Below are positions 52,531-61,318 of a DNA stretch of 64,000 bases, piece after piece (positions within the stretch are counted from its first letter, which is position 1; each line of letters opens with the position of its first letter). The notes below the pieces were generated by a model. That model was not told the origin of the DNA, did not search any database, and worked only from the letters and a program-made list of their open reading frames with translations. The DNA lies in NCBI GenBank assembly GCA_023399155.1, contig JAEWQP010000038.1:28938-92937 (forward strand), given 5' to 3'. The stretch comes from Verrucomicrobiota bacterium (GTDB lineage Bacteria > Verrucomicrobiota > Verrucomicrobiia > Opitutales > Opitutaceae). The translations under genes were made by a program, and so were the position numbers.

Positions 52531-52690
52531 AGCTGCGTGCACGTATTTACTTTTTCGATTCATCGCACTCCGTGACCTCTGTGTCTCTTCTGTGAACCTT
52601 GTGACGTGACTGCCTGGGGCAACCGGACCACTGGATTATCGGGCGATGGGACTACAGACCGCTCGACTACGGACAGCCGGGGCGAGAGGC
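52440..52690. repeat. GGGACTAC/GGACCACGGAC degenerate repeats and CTCTGTG motif, left of the ABC exporter
   Basis: 52449-52495 contains GACGGGACTACGGGACAACT then GGACCACGGACAACGGGACC. 52620-52680 contains GGACCACTGGATTATC and GGACTACAGACCGCTCGACT. Between them is CTCCGTGACCTCTGTGTCTC (52567-52586). The same elements recur on the other side of the exporter. Confidence 0.75.
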
Positions 52691-52813
52691 GATCGGCGTG
52701 GGGTGATGGGATGTTGCGAACGCCAATCGCTGGGAACTGCGACCTGATTGCGGGTCCCATTGCCAGCCCCGGCCCCCGAAATGCGACGATCGTTCGCTTT
52801 TCTTCGACGAGGT

Positions 52814-52829
52814 AATACGCCGGTAACAT
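52814..52829 (+). promoter_or_regulatory. ATACGCCGGTAACA motif upstream of the ABC exporter
   Basis: GTAATACGCCGGTAACATGG lies about 60 bases before the exporter start. The 14-base core is identical at 60010-60023, also shortly upstream of a plus-strand gene. A promoter element is plausible. Confidence 0.4.
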
Positions 52830-52889
52830 GGCTGCCCTACAGTCACCCCGAAGCCGCATCCCACACCACTCGTGAACCCGAGGTCACCC

Positions 52890-53807
52890 ATGCCCGAAAA
52901 CGCCGTAACGCTCGTCAACGTCACCAAGACCTACGGGTCCCACGTGGCCGTGGACAACCTCACACTCGCCGTGCCGCGCGGCGCGATCTATGGCTTCATC
53001 GGGCCGAACGGGTCCGGGAAGACCACGACCATCCGCATGATCCTGCATATTCTGCACGCCGACTCGGGTCGCATCGAGGTTCTCGGCGAGACGGGCACGC
53101 GGGCGGCCAACGACCGGGTCGGCTATCTCCCGGAGGAGCGCGGCCTCTACAAGAAGATGAAGGTGTCATCGCTCCTCGAATACTACGCCTCGCTCAAGGG
53201 CATGGGCGCTCGAGCGGCCCGCACGGAGAGCGCGGCCTGGCTCGACCGCATGGAGCTGGCCGCGTGGTCCAGCCACAAGATCGAGTCGCTCTCCAAAGGC
53301 ATGGCGCAAAAGGTCCAGTTCATCGCCACCGTGCTCACACGGCCCGAGCTCATCATCCTCGACGAGCCGTTCTCCGGACTCGACCCGGTGAACCTGGAGT
53401 CCATCCGGACCGCCATTCTCGACCTTCGCGCCCAGGGCTCGACGATCATCTTCTCCACGCACGACATGGGAATGGCGGAGAGGATGTGCGACTCGATCTT
53501 CATGATCTATCGCGGCCGCAAGGTCCTCGATGGAACGCTGAAGGAAATCCAGGCCGCGCATGGACAGGATACGATCCGCCTGCGGACCGACGGCGGCGCC
53601 GCCGCGCTGCAGGGCATCGTCGCCCCCCAGGACATCCGCGACTTCGGCGAGTACCAGGACGTGAATACATCCCTCGAACCGAACGAGCTTCTCGGCGCCC
53701 TGCTGGAGCGAACCTCCGTGCGCCATTTCGAAATCGTGCGTCCATCGCTGCACGACATCTTCATCAAGATCGCCAAGCCCCAAGTGGAGGAGCCCGTCCA
53801 TGCGTAA
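52890..53807 (+). CDS. ABC transporter ATP-binding protein (NatA-like)
   Basis: The product is 305 aa from the ATG at 52890. GAGG at 52879-52882 gives a good ribosome-binding site, favouring this over the GTG at 52872. Walker A is GPNGSGKTTT. The Q-loop region is GYLPEERGLYKKMKVSSLLE, the signature ESLSKGMAQKVQ, Walker B ELIILDEPFSGLDPVN and the H-switch FSTHDM. The C-terminal extension of about 85 residues ends in PSLHDIFIKIAK, as in NatA-type ATPases. It overlaps the permease gene by 8 bases. The pair probably exports a small ion, lipid or drug-like substrate. Confidence 0.95.
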   Translation: MPENAVTLVNVTKTYGSHVAVDNLTLAVPRGAIYGFIGPNGSGKTTTIRMILHILHADSGRIEVLGETGTRAANDRVGYLPEERGLYKKMKVSSLLEYYASLKGMGARAARTESAAWLDRMELAAWSSHKIESLSKGMAQKVQFIATVLTRPELIILDEPFSGLDPVNLESIRTAILDLRAQGSTIIFSTHDMGMAERMCDSIFMIYRGRKVLDGTLKEIQAAHGQDTIRLRTDGGAAALQGIVAPQDIRDFGEYQDVNTSLEPNELLGALLERTSVRHFEIVRPSLHDIFIKIAKPQVEEPVHA

Positions 53808-55119
53808 GATCCTCGCCATCGCCAAGGCCGAATACCTCGTCGCCGTCCGATCGAAGGCGTTCCTCATCGGTGTGATCATGACGCCCGTGTTCATGCTCGG
53901 CGGCATCGCATCCCAGGCGCTGCTCGGGAAGCGCGTGGACAAGACCGATCGCCGCTGCGCGATCGTCGATCGCTCCGGGATCCTTTTCCCGCTCATCGGG
54001 CAGGCCAACGCGTGGCGGACGCAAAACGAGATCTACGAAACAACCGAAGAGGGCGAAACGAGGCAGGTTCGCCCGAAGTTCATCTTCGAGGCGTATTCGG
54101 AGTCGTCCGACAGTCCGCAAACCCACGCCGACCTCTCGCGCCGCGTGGAAGCAGGCGAACTCATCGGCTACGCGATCATCGATCGTGAGATCCTCGCCCC
54201 GAACGACACGGCAGCTCCGTCCGGCCACAGCCTCGCCTATCACACGAAAACGCCCAGCGACCTCGCCCTGGCAAACTGGCTGGAATACGTCGTGAATCGG
54301 GAAGTGCAGCGGATGCGCTTCGAGCACGCGGGTCTGGATCAGAAGCTCGTGCAGACGCTCTCGCAGTCGGTGAAGCTCACGTCGCTCGGGCTCGTCAGGC
54401 CCGGCGGCGCCGGCGAAGACGCCCCGCGGAACAACAAACTCCGGACGTTCGCCATCCCCATCGCGTCGATGTTCCTGCTCTTCATGATGATCATGATGAC
54501 CGCTCCGGCCCTCCTCAACCAGGTGCTGGAGGAAAAGATCCAGAAGATATCCGAGGTGCTGATCTCGTCGGTCAGTCCCTTCCAGCTCTTCTTCGGCAAG
54601 CTGGTGGGAACCGTGCTCGTCGCGATCACGCTCTCGGGCGTGTATTTGACGGCCATCTACGCCGTCACGCGATACCTCGGCATCGCGCACATGATCGATC
54701 CGGTCATCTACCCGTGGTTCTTCTTCTTCCTGATTCTCGCCCTGTTCATGTATGGCTCGATCTTCTCCGCCATCGGGGCCTCCTGCAACGAGATCAAGGA
54801 TGCCCAGAGCCTGATGACGCCGGCGATGGTCATCATCATGATTCCCTTCTTCACGTTCAGCGTCGTGCTCCAGTCGCCCAACAGCGCCTTCGCGGCCGGG
54901 CTGTCGCTGTTTCCGCCCGCCACCCCGATCATCATGATGCTGCGAATCGTCCTCGAGCCCGGCCCGCCCCTCTGGCAGCTGCTCCTTGGCGTGGTTCTGA
55001 CCCTCGGATTCACCACGCTGTGCGTGGCCGCGGCCGGCAAGGTCTTTCGCATCGGCATCCTCTCGCAGGGCCAGGCGCCGACCGTGATGCGAATGATGAA
55101 GTGGATTGTGTCGAGCTGA
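53800..55119 (+). CDS. ABC-2-type permease (NatB-like)
   Basis: The product is 439 aa. It starts AKAEYLVAVRSKAFLIGVIM with the first span at about 20-42. A large extracytoplasmic domain (about 45-215) follows. Five further spans are FAIPIASMFLLFMMIMMTAP, VAITLSGVYLTAIYAV, WFFFFLILALFMYGSIFSAI, AMVIIMIPFFTFSVVL and LLLGVVLTLGFTTLCVAA. This is the NatB/YhaP layout of ABC-2 permeases. EEKIQKISEVLISSVSPFQL-FFGKLVG is the family's cytoplasmic signature. Together with the ATPase it forms a complete exporter. It is flanked on both sides by repeat arrays. Confidence 0.93.
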   Translation: MRKILAIAKAEYLVAVRSKAFLIGVIMTPVFMLGGIASQALLGKRVDKTDRRCAIVDRSGILFPLIGQANAWRTQNEIYETTEEGETRQVRPKFIFEAYSESSDSPQTHADLSRRVEAGELIGYAIIDREILAPNDTAAPSGHSLAYHTKTPSDLALANWLEYVVNREVQRMRFEHAGLDQKLVQTLSQSVKLTSLGLVRPGGAGEDAPRNNKLRTFAIPIASMFLLFMMIMMTAPALLNQVLEEKIQKISEVLISSVSPFQLFFGKLVGTVLVAITLSGVYLTAIYAVTRYLGIAHMIDPVIYPWFFFFLILALFMYGSIFSAIGASCNEIKDAQSLMTPAMVIIMIPFFTFSVVLQSPNSAFAAGLSLFPPATPIIMMLRIVLEPGPPLWQLLLGVVLTLGFTTLCVAAAGKVFRIGILSQGQAPTVMRMMKWIVSS

Positions 55120-55138
55120 GCGCGGCGCGGGGGGCGGC

Positions 55139-55280
55139 GGAGCTCGGGACCACGGGACTACTGGAGGAAGGGACTACTGGACCACGGGACCATGGACCAC
55201 GGGACTACTGGACCACCGGACTACAGGACCACTGGAAGAAGGGACTACTGGACCACGGGACCATGGACCACGGGACCACG
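55139..55280 (+). repeat. GGGACTACTGGACCAC array with a 39-bp perfect direct repeat
   Basis: Short units GGGACTACTGGACCAC and GGGACCATGGACCAC repeat without a fixed period. A 39-bp segment (starting GAAGGGACTACTGGACCACG) is perfectly duplicated at 55167-55205 and 55238-55276, 71 bases apart. Confidence 0.9.
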
Positions 55281-55499
55281 GAGCGGGGCGCCGCTAGGTT
55301 GTTGGTTACTGGTTGATTGTTATTGGTTACGCGGGCGGGAGGGACGACGGACGAGCGAGACTACCGGACCGCGGGACTACGGGACCACGGAGCGGGGCGC
55401 CGCGGGGTTACTCGCTGTTCGTTATTGGCGCAGGGATCGACGAAGGCTGGACCGCGAGGCTGCTTGCGTATCCACCATTTAGTGACTTCCATTTCCGCC

Positions 55500-55545
55500 C
55501 TCCGTGAACTCTGTGTCTCCTCTGTGAACTCTGTGACCCATCCGG
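55500..55545. repeat. CTCTGTGAACTCTGTGAC repeat
   Basis: CTCCGTGAACTCTGTGTCTC is followed by CTCTGTGAACTCTGTGACCC. A near copy lies at 52567-52605. Confidence 0.8.
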
Positions 55546-55784
55546 TCGGACCGACCGCGGCGCGGGGCGCCGCGAGGTTGTTGGTTATTTGTGACACCTG
55601 TTCGGACTTTGGTTCTCTTTCACAGCCAGCCGCGCATCCATGGCCTTGTCGGGCCCGAGCTCGCTCGTGGCCTCTCCCCTCTATCCGCCGACTGTGGGCC
55701 ACGACCACGGTCGGTCCCTACGACGAAGGCATTTGCAGACGCGTCATCGTCCGACAACCCACCGCCCCAATTTCAGTCGTCCTG

Positions 55785-55832
55785 TAGTCCGTTGTCCCGT
55801 GGTCCTGTAGTCCAGTTGTCCCGTGGTCCTTT
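55785..55832 (-). repeat. Inverted copy of the GGGACAACTGGACTAC array
   Basis: GTAGTCCGTTGTCCCGTGGT then CCTGTAGTCCAGTTGTCCCG is the reverse complement of the array units at 55139-55280 and 52449-52495. Confidence 0.8.
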
Positions 55833-55905
55833 CAGCGTCGGCCCTTTGGGCTCGGCGTGGCCGCGGCAGGCGGCTTGTCTTGGCGGCATACCGACACCGC
55901 CCCAT

Positions 55906-57135
55906 ATGAAGACATCTCTCCGTTACCTCGCCGTGGCCTTGATCGCGCTCGCCCCGCACGTGGGCCGCGCGCAGTCCCAATCCTTCACCGTCGTGCTCGA
56001 TGAGCCCGTGCACGGCCGCTTCACGGTCGACCCCGCCCTGCCCGCTGACGGCCGCTATCCGGCCGGCACGAAGCTCACGGTGACAACCGTGGCGGATCCC
56101 GGCTACACGCTCGACTCTGGATACTATTCGGTGCCGGGCCGCTGGGGTGCGATGTATCATGAATCCATGACACCGACGTTCACCGTCGTCGTGGACCAGG
56201 ACAAGCACATCGGCGCCTCGTTCATCGCATCCTCGGCCGTCGCGCACATCGATGTGAGGCACGACATCGTCTACGCCCAGCCCGGCCGGAAGCCGCTCAA
56301 GTACGACGTGTTCTCACCCAAGGGCGCGAAGGGTCTGCCCATCGTCGTCATCATCCATGGCGGCGGCTGGACGACCAACGACGAGGACATCATGCGCGGC
56401 CTCGCGCGCGAGCTCACCCGGGGCGGCCGGCTCGTGGTCTGCAGCATCGACTACCGCTGGCTCGGGAAAGCCGACGGTGATGCCACGCCGAATACGATGC
56501 CGCAGCTCATCGAGGACTGCTACGGCGCTATCGCCCACATCATGGAACACGCGACGGAGTACGGCGGCGACGCCACCCGGATCGGCGTGACCGGAGACAG
56601 CGCCGGCGGGCATCTCTCGGCCTCGGTTTCGCTCATGGTCGAACGCATCGGCGAGGGCGGTTTCGGGATCACTCCGGGTGTGTTCGAGTTTCGCCCGACC
56701 TACCTGCCGAAGAACAAGACCGTGGCCCAGGTGAAAGCCGAGATGCTCACTGCGATTCGCGCCGCCGCGCCGAGCTACGGCGTGTTCGACGGCGACTACC
56801 TCAAGGCCGCCCCGGAGAATCCCGCCGCCACGGCGGATTGGGATCGGGCCATCCGTCCGCTCCACGCGATCCCGGAGGCGACGGTGCGTCCGGTACCACA
56901 ATACCTGACCCGCGGCACGCAGGACCAGCTCATCACCGACGCGATGTGCACGGCCTTCATGGACGCGCTCGTCGCACGCGGTCAACGCGTGCAGTACGTG
57001 CAGATCGGCGGGGCGGACCACGCCTTCTTCGACTGGAAACCCAACGAGCCGACCAAGGCCGTGTTTCAGCACTACGGGGTGTACTACGCCGCCGAGATGA
57101 AGGCCTTCTTCGAGTCGGTGCTGGCTTCGCACTGA
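55906..57135 (+). CDS. Secreted alpha/beta-hydrolase (BD-FAE/esterase-lipase type)
   Basis: The product is 409 aa from the ATG at 55906, with signal peptide MKTSLRYLAVALIALAPHVGRA. A small beta-domain (about 25-105, FTVVLDEPVHGRFTVDPALP ... ASFIASS) of Divergent-InlB-repeat type precedes the hydrolase. The hydrolase has the oxyanion motif VVIIHGGGWTTND, nucleophile VTGDSAGGHLSASVSL (G-D-S-A-G), Asp in RGTQDQLIT and His in GGADHAFFDW. It is close to carbohydrate esterases and feruloyl/acetyl-xylan esterases in layout. A hemicellulose-deacylating role would suit the neighbouring CE15-like enzyme but is not shown. Confidence 0.88.
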   Translation: MKTSLRYLAVALIALAPHVGRAQSQSFTVVLDEPVHGRFTVDPALPADGRYPAGTKLTVTTVADPGYTLDSGYYSVPGRWGAMYHESMTPTFTVVVDQDKHIGASFIASSAVAHIDVRHDIVYAQPGRKPLKYDVFSPKGAKGLPIVVIIHGGGWTTNDEDIMRGLARELTRGGRLVVCSIDYRWLGKADGDATPNTMPQLIEDCYGAIAHIMEHATEYGGDATRIGVTGDSAGGHLSASVSLMVERIGEGGFGITPGVFEFRPTYLPKNKTVAQVKAEMLTAIRAAAPSYGVFDGDYLKAAPENPAATADWDRAIRPLHAIPEATVRPVPQYLTRGTQDQLITDAMCTAFMDALVARGQRVQYVQIGGADHAFFDWKPNEPTKAVFQHYGVYYAAEMKAFFESVLASH

Positions 57136-57573
57136 TGCTCACGCATCGCGAATCGGCGCGAACGAAGCCGGTCGCTCGATCTCGAGAACCACAGAGGACT
57201 CAGCGGGCACGGAGGTGAGTGCCGAGCGTTGAGAGTCACCTGACGTTCAAAGTCCCGGGTTCACCTCGTGGGTGATCGAAGCCCATGGAGTCCTGGTCCC
57301 TTGGACGGGATCTCCGTGAACTCTCTCCAGGAACTTGGTCATCACGGTGGCGGAGTGGTTGAGAATTCCAGCGCGATAGGTCGCGCGAAGGCGCAAAGGC
57401 CGGAGCTCGAAGCCGTGAGTCAGCTTTTGCGCGGGCGCCGTGATCGTGATTCCGCAAAAGAACGTGGGCGGGGTATTTCAACCCCGCCCTCGCTACTGTC
57501 TCGAGAGACCTCCGCTATGTCTTCGTGTCGGTTACCGGCCAGTACCAGCTTTCCGGCGTCCGCACACCGCAGC
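57136..57573. other. Intergenic region between convergent genes
   Basis: No gene seen. Contains a CACAGAGGACTCAGCGGGCA segment of the CACAGAG-type repeat near 57190. Confidence 0.4.
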
Positions 57574-59619
57574 TCACAGCTCCGGGTTCTCGTTGGTGAC
57601 GGTTTCCGACGGGCTCCATTCTCCGCCTGCACCGTAACCGCCGCCGTCGGCGTGGAACTTCACCTTCACCGGGTCTCCGGTATCGGTGACCAGGCCGGGA
57701 CCTGCCGGTGAGCCGGCCCCAGAACCGTCGGGCGGCTGGCCCTTGCCGATCGCGCTGAAGTAGGCGCCAATCACGCGCCCGCCAAAGCCCGCGACCGCTT
57801 CACCCTGATAGCCGAGCGGGTCATCTTCGTCCCGAGTCGGAACCCAGGAATCCTCTCCAGCAGAAACGACAAAGGACGTATCCGGCACCGGGATGGTCAG
57901 GGTGAAGGAACGGCCGTCGCGATTGAGGATATCCAACTGGACGCTGCCACCCACCAACGAAACCGTCGAGTCGGGATGGCCGGCCGGAAGTTTCACGGTG
58001 TAGCCGGCCAGCACGGTCGCACCCTCGTCGACGTACATCGCGCCGCGCCAATGCTTGTTCTTGCCCCCGTGATGGCTCCGCCACCAGCGCGCGAGGTCGC
58101 CCCACCACCAGCGCCCGCGGTCATCCCACCGCCACCGCCCGTGGCCGCCCCAGCAGTCGTCCGTATCCATGGACATGACCACCTTGCCGTTGCCCGGGTT
58201 CCAGTCCCTCGGGAACGTGGGCTGGCCGCGGCCCCACCACGAGATCCAACGCTGATAGTCAAACGTCTCGCCGTAGGGATGGACTCGCACGGTCGTGTCC
58301 ACGTCCTCCAAGCCGAGGAGGAACTTGTCCACAAACGCCGCCACCGGTTCGTACTGGCTTTGCGGTATCGCGCAGTGCCCGTGGTCGGTATCGATGATGA
58401 AGCCGAAGCGGTCGCTGATGCCAAACTGGTCATAGACCTTTTCCGCCGCGCGTGCCGCGACATAGGCGGACTTGCTGGAGAGCCAGCGTTGACTGTAGTT
58501 GCTTGTCGCAAGCAGGGCCCGCGGCGCCACCATGGCCATCAATTCGTGGTGATCGTGCGGCAGCTTGTAGATGTTGTTGCGGTTGAACGCGCGCAACGGC
58601 GATGCAAACCACGAGAAGTCCGTGCGCGTCGCTGTCTCCACTTCGTTGTCACCCTGGATTTCCTGCGAGACGCGCCAGGTGGTGGCGCCGCCGCCGCCGC
58701 TTTCCACGGGAATGGTCAGCGCGATCCGCTCGTCGAATGCTCCGGCAAAGAGCGCCATCTTTCCGGCATAGGAGCAGCCGGTCACGGCCAGGTGATCGAG
58801 ATCGATGGGTATCGGATTGCCTTCCGGATCGGTGGCGACCTCCAGGCCATCAATGAGCCGGCTGATCCCCCACGACCACGCGGCATACTTTCCGATGTTC
58901 CCAGGCTGCGAGGCATCGTATTGCGCGCCAAAGTTGAACTCAGGATAAAGGCGGAGGAACGGATGGTTCGGCGTACCGAAACTGAAGTACTGGGCCACCT
59001 GGTCGTGCATGAAGTTGACCGTCGCGATGGGGCGGGCCTGGAAAACGCCACTCCCGCCGAAGCTCCCATAGTTGGCGTTGGGACCCGAATCGAACCACAC
59101 CATCGGGATCAGGGCCGGATACGGCCCCGGCCCCCACACGGTGGCATCGGGGAGCCAGACCTTCACCGAAAGGGTGAGTGATTCGCCATAGCCCGGCGTA
59201 TCCGCGGGAACCTTATCCTTCGTCACCACCACCGTCAGCGTCCCGTTTTGGGCGGGCGCAACGGGCGGAGTGAACGTCGCCGTAACGGTGCAGTCCGCGC
59301 CATCCGGCCTTGGACCGATCTCGTACTTCTCGATGGAGGCCTTGATCTCGTTGCGTCGACGCTCCCACTTCTTGAAGGACGTGTCGCGCCATCCGTTGAA
59401 GAACTGGAACGGGTCCGGCAGGGGTCGAACAATGGGGAGGTGATCGAATTCCGGGAAGACCGGCGCCTTGTAGTCCGCTCCCATGTTCTCGACCGCGTAG
59501 ACAAGCGGTATGGGTGGACGATTCCACCGCGGTCCATGCTTGTCGGACTTCTGAGGTGTCGCTCCGAGGGTCGCTGCTGACGCAATCGCCAGTAATGCGA
59601 GTGAACGATAGTACTTCAT
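57574..59619 (-). CDS. CE15-like (glucuronoyl esterase family) secreted protein with Trp-rich insertion
   Basis: The product is 681 aa from the ATG at 59619, with signal peptide MKYYRSLALLAIASAATLGA. The alpha/beta-hydrolase core of CE15 is clear: PALIPMVWFDSGPNANYGSF, nucleophile Ser283 in VTGCSYAGKMALFAGAFDER, Glu306 in TIPVESGGGGATTWR and His415 in TDHGHCAIPQSQ. The family consensus at the nucleophile is GCSRxGK; here the Arg is Tyr284. Residues 489-525 are an insertion with about ten Trp plus Gly, Arg and His (CWGGHGRWRWDDRGRWWWGD). A beta-rich C-terminal region of about 120 residues follows. Canonical CE15 enzymes cleave glucuronoyl-lignin esters; the altered motif makes the activity uncertain. 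Confidence 0.85.
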   Translation of the reverse strand: MKYYRSLALLAIASAATLGATPQKSDKHGPRWNRPPIPLVYAVENMGADYKAPVFPEFDHLPIVRPLPDPFQFFNGWRDTSFKKWERRRNEIKASIEKYEIGPRPDGADCTVTATFTPPVAPAQNGTLTVVVTKDKVPADTPGYGESLTLSVKVWLPDATVWGPGPYPALIPMVWFDSGPNANYGSFGGSGVFQARPIATVNFMHDQVAQYFSFGTPNHPFLRLYPEFNFGAQYDASQPGNIGKYAAWSWGISRLIDGLEVATDPEGNPIPIDLDHLAVTGCSYAGKMALFAGAFDERIALTIPVESGGGGATTWRVSQEIQGDNEVETATRTDFSWFASPLRAFNRNNIYKLPHDHHELMAMVAPRALLATSNYSQRWLSSKSAYVAARAAEKVYDQFGISDRFGFIIDTDHGHCAIPQSQYEPVAAFVDKFLLGLEDVDTTVRVHPYGETFDYQRWISWWGRGQPTFPRDWNPGNGKVVMSMDTDDCWGGHGRWRWDDRGRWWWGDLARWWRSHHGGKNKHWRGAMYVDEGATVLAGYTVKLPAGHPDSTVSLVGGSVQLDILNRDGRSFTLTIPVPDTSFVVSAGEDSWVPTRDEDDPLGYQGEAVAGFGGRVIGAYFSAIGKGQPPDGSGAGSPAGPGLVTDTGDPVKVKFHADGGGYGAGGEWSPSETVTNENPEL

Positions 59620-60061
59620 TTTCGAATTACTTGTCTCGTTTTTGGGTTTCAGGTCTGACCGACAAAGGTCGGTCGAAAGCGTCCACGACGTGGCTGGTCG
59701 CACTGCACTCCCGGCGGAGGCGTGATGCGGATGCGCGCTGCGCAGGAATACCGGGCGACGCGATGCGCCCATGGTGGAACAGGCCGACGAGCGGGAGGGG
59801 GAATCACGGCTCGGTGTGCTTGGGGGTGAGGAAAACAACTGGCCTGAGCCAGGAGGAGAAACCCTAAGGCGCGCCTGCGTCAGCATCCAGAACCCGGGAT
59901 GTGTACGTTGACCGTGCTTGCAGGGCTTCTCGGAGGAAGCCGGGCGAAACACCGGTTCGCCTCGAGGCGCGTGCTCCTGCCGCACGCGATCAAATCGCGG
60001 GTTCCGTCATACGCCGGTAACAATCGCCCGTTAGGCTCTGCACCAGGTTCTTCAAACCACC
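59620..60061. promoter_or_regulatory. Divergent intergenic region
   Basis: No gene seen. ATACGCCGGTAACA at 60010-60023, 39 bases before the next start, duplicates the motif upstream of the ABC exporter. The remaining bases are the presumed CE15 leader. Confidence 0.45.
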
Positions 60062-61054
60062 ATGCGCATGAAAGCAAAAGGCATCACCCTCCTGCTCAGC
60101 CTCGCGGTCGTCGGCCTCGGCATTGTCGCCTACCTCCAACAGCAGACCATCCGCGATCTCCGATCGCAGGTACACGCGCAAGCCGTGGTGGCGGCGGTCG
60201 TCGCGGAGCCCCGCACCGAACCCGTTTCCGCTGCAGCTGCCGGGCGCACAGCCGCATCGCCGACTCCGATAGCCGCGGCGCAGCCCGCCGCGGAAACGGC
60301 ACCCGTTCCCGCCACGGAGCGCCGCGAGGCGACGCCAACGCAGCGCGTGATGCGCGATTTCGCGAAGATGCTCGAGAATCCGCAGATGAACGAAGTCATG
60401 CAGGCCGGCCAGCGAGCCACCCTGGAGGTGCTCTACAAGGACCTGTTCGACGCCTACCAACTCTCGCCCGAAGAGCGGAAGCATTTCCTCGAACTCCTGA
60501 TGAGCCGACAGATGTTTCGCGTGGAAACCAGCATGAAGATGATGGGCGGAAACAACAGCGCCGACGAAATGAAGGCGCTCGGCGCGGAGATGAAGGAGTA
60601 CGACCAGACCGTGAAGCGGGAGATCGAGACCTTCCTCAACGATGCCGAAGATGCCGCGGCGTTCGACTTCTATGAGAAGACCATGCAGGAGCGCATGACG
60701 CTCTCCGGCGTGAAGGCGGAGCTGGCCAAGGCGCAGAGCCCGCTCGCCGAAGGACTGGATCGCCAGCTCATCGACATCATGGCGAGACAGAAGGCGGCGC
60801 ATACGTTCCGCAGTGACCTGGCCGACGAGAACAACTACAACCTCGATGCCTCGCGCTTCAGCCAGGCCAACATCAGCGCCTTCGAGCAGGACCTGACCGA
60901 ACTCCAGGGCGCGATCGTCGGCGAGGCCCGGCCGATCCTGACAGCCGACCAGCTCACTATCTTCTCCCGCACGCTCCAGCAATCGCGCGAGATGCAGCTC
61001 TCCCAGATCCGGATGGCCGCCCAGATGTTCGGCGGCGCGACGAAGCCGGAATGA
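60062..61054 (+). CDS. Membrane-anchored periplasmic helical protein of unknown function
   Basis: The product is 330 aa (ATG at 60062 or 60068). An N-terminal membrane anchor GITLLLSLAVVGLGIVAYLQ is followed by an Ala/Pro-rich linker (about 35-95). A helical domain then runs to the end (RVMRDFAKMLENPQMNEVMQ, LSPEERKHFLELLMSRQMFR, MKEYDQTVKREIETFLNDAE). No catalytic motif. Similar architecture is frequent in Opitutaceae; no function is known to me. It is divergent from the CE15-like gene and convergent with the next one. Confidence 0.8.
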   Translation: MRMKAKGITLLLSLAVVGLGIVAYLQQQTIRDLRSQVHAQAVVAAVVAEPRTEPVSAAAAGRTAASPTPIAAAQPAAETAPVPATERREATPTQRVMRDFAKMLENPQMNEVMQAGQRATLEVLYKDLFDAYQLSPEERKHFLELLMSRQMFRVETSMKMMGGNNSADEMKALGAEMKEYDQTVKREIETFLNDAEDAAAFDFYEKTMQERMTLSGVKAELAKAQSPLAEGLDRQLIDIMARQKAAHTFRSDLADENNYNLDASRFSQANISAFEQDLTELQGAIVGEARPILTADQLTIFSRTLQQSREMQLSQIRMAAQMFGGATKPE

Positions 61055-61077
61055 TCCAGAACTCCGCAGATGGATTC

Positions 61078-61232
61078 CACAGAAGGTAACGACGAGAACG
61101 AAGGCCGAAGCTACTGCGCGATCATCAAACCGCCAGCGAAGCTCACCCCGCCAGCGAAGCTCATACACCACGCATCTCGCCGCGCGATCGCTTGAAGACG
61201 AGGCCTATGTTACCTTCGTTATCTTCCGTGAA
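61078..61232. terminator. Inverted-repeat pair between convergent genes (candidate bidirectional terminator)
   Basis: CACAGAAGGTAACGACGAGA (from about 61079) and the reverse complement of 61199-61231 (CACGGAAGATAACGAAGGTA) are related, so the region can form a long imperfect stem. Between the arms CCGCCAGCGAAGCTCA is duplicated in tandem (61130-61163). Confidence 0.45.
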
Positions 61233-61318
61233 CTGAGTCTTCCAGGATGATGCCCTCACGGACCTTCCGCGCGCACGGCCCGTTGTTTCACACCGGCGCC
61301 GGGCCCGGACGATTGACT

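Larger units (their letters stand above)
55120..55905. other. Repeat-filled intergenic region downstream of the exporter
   Basis: Nearly 800 bases without a gene. Besides the arrays listed separately it has three copies of GCGGGGCGCCGC followed by (T/G)AGGTTGTTGGTTA-like sequence (about 55283, 55392 and 55562). Confidence 0.65.

Noticed and set aside
55139..55280. CRISPR-like array near the ABC exporter
   Set aside because: Units are degenerate, have no regular spacing and no unique spacers.
59990..61171. 393-codon open frame on the minus strand
   Set aside because: Antisense of the helical periplasmic protein gene at 60062; repetitive Leu/Arg/His composition and no signal or domain.
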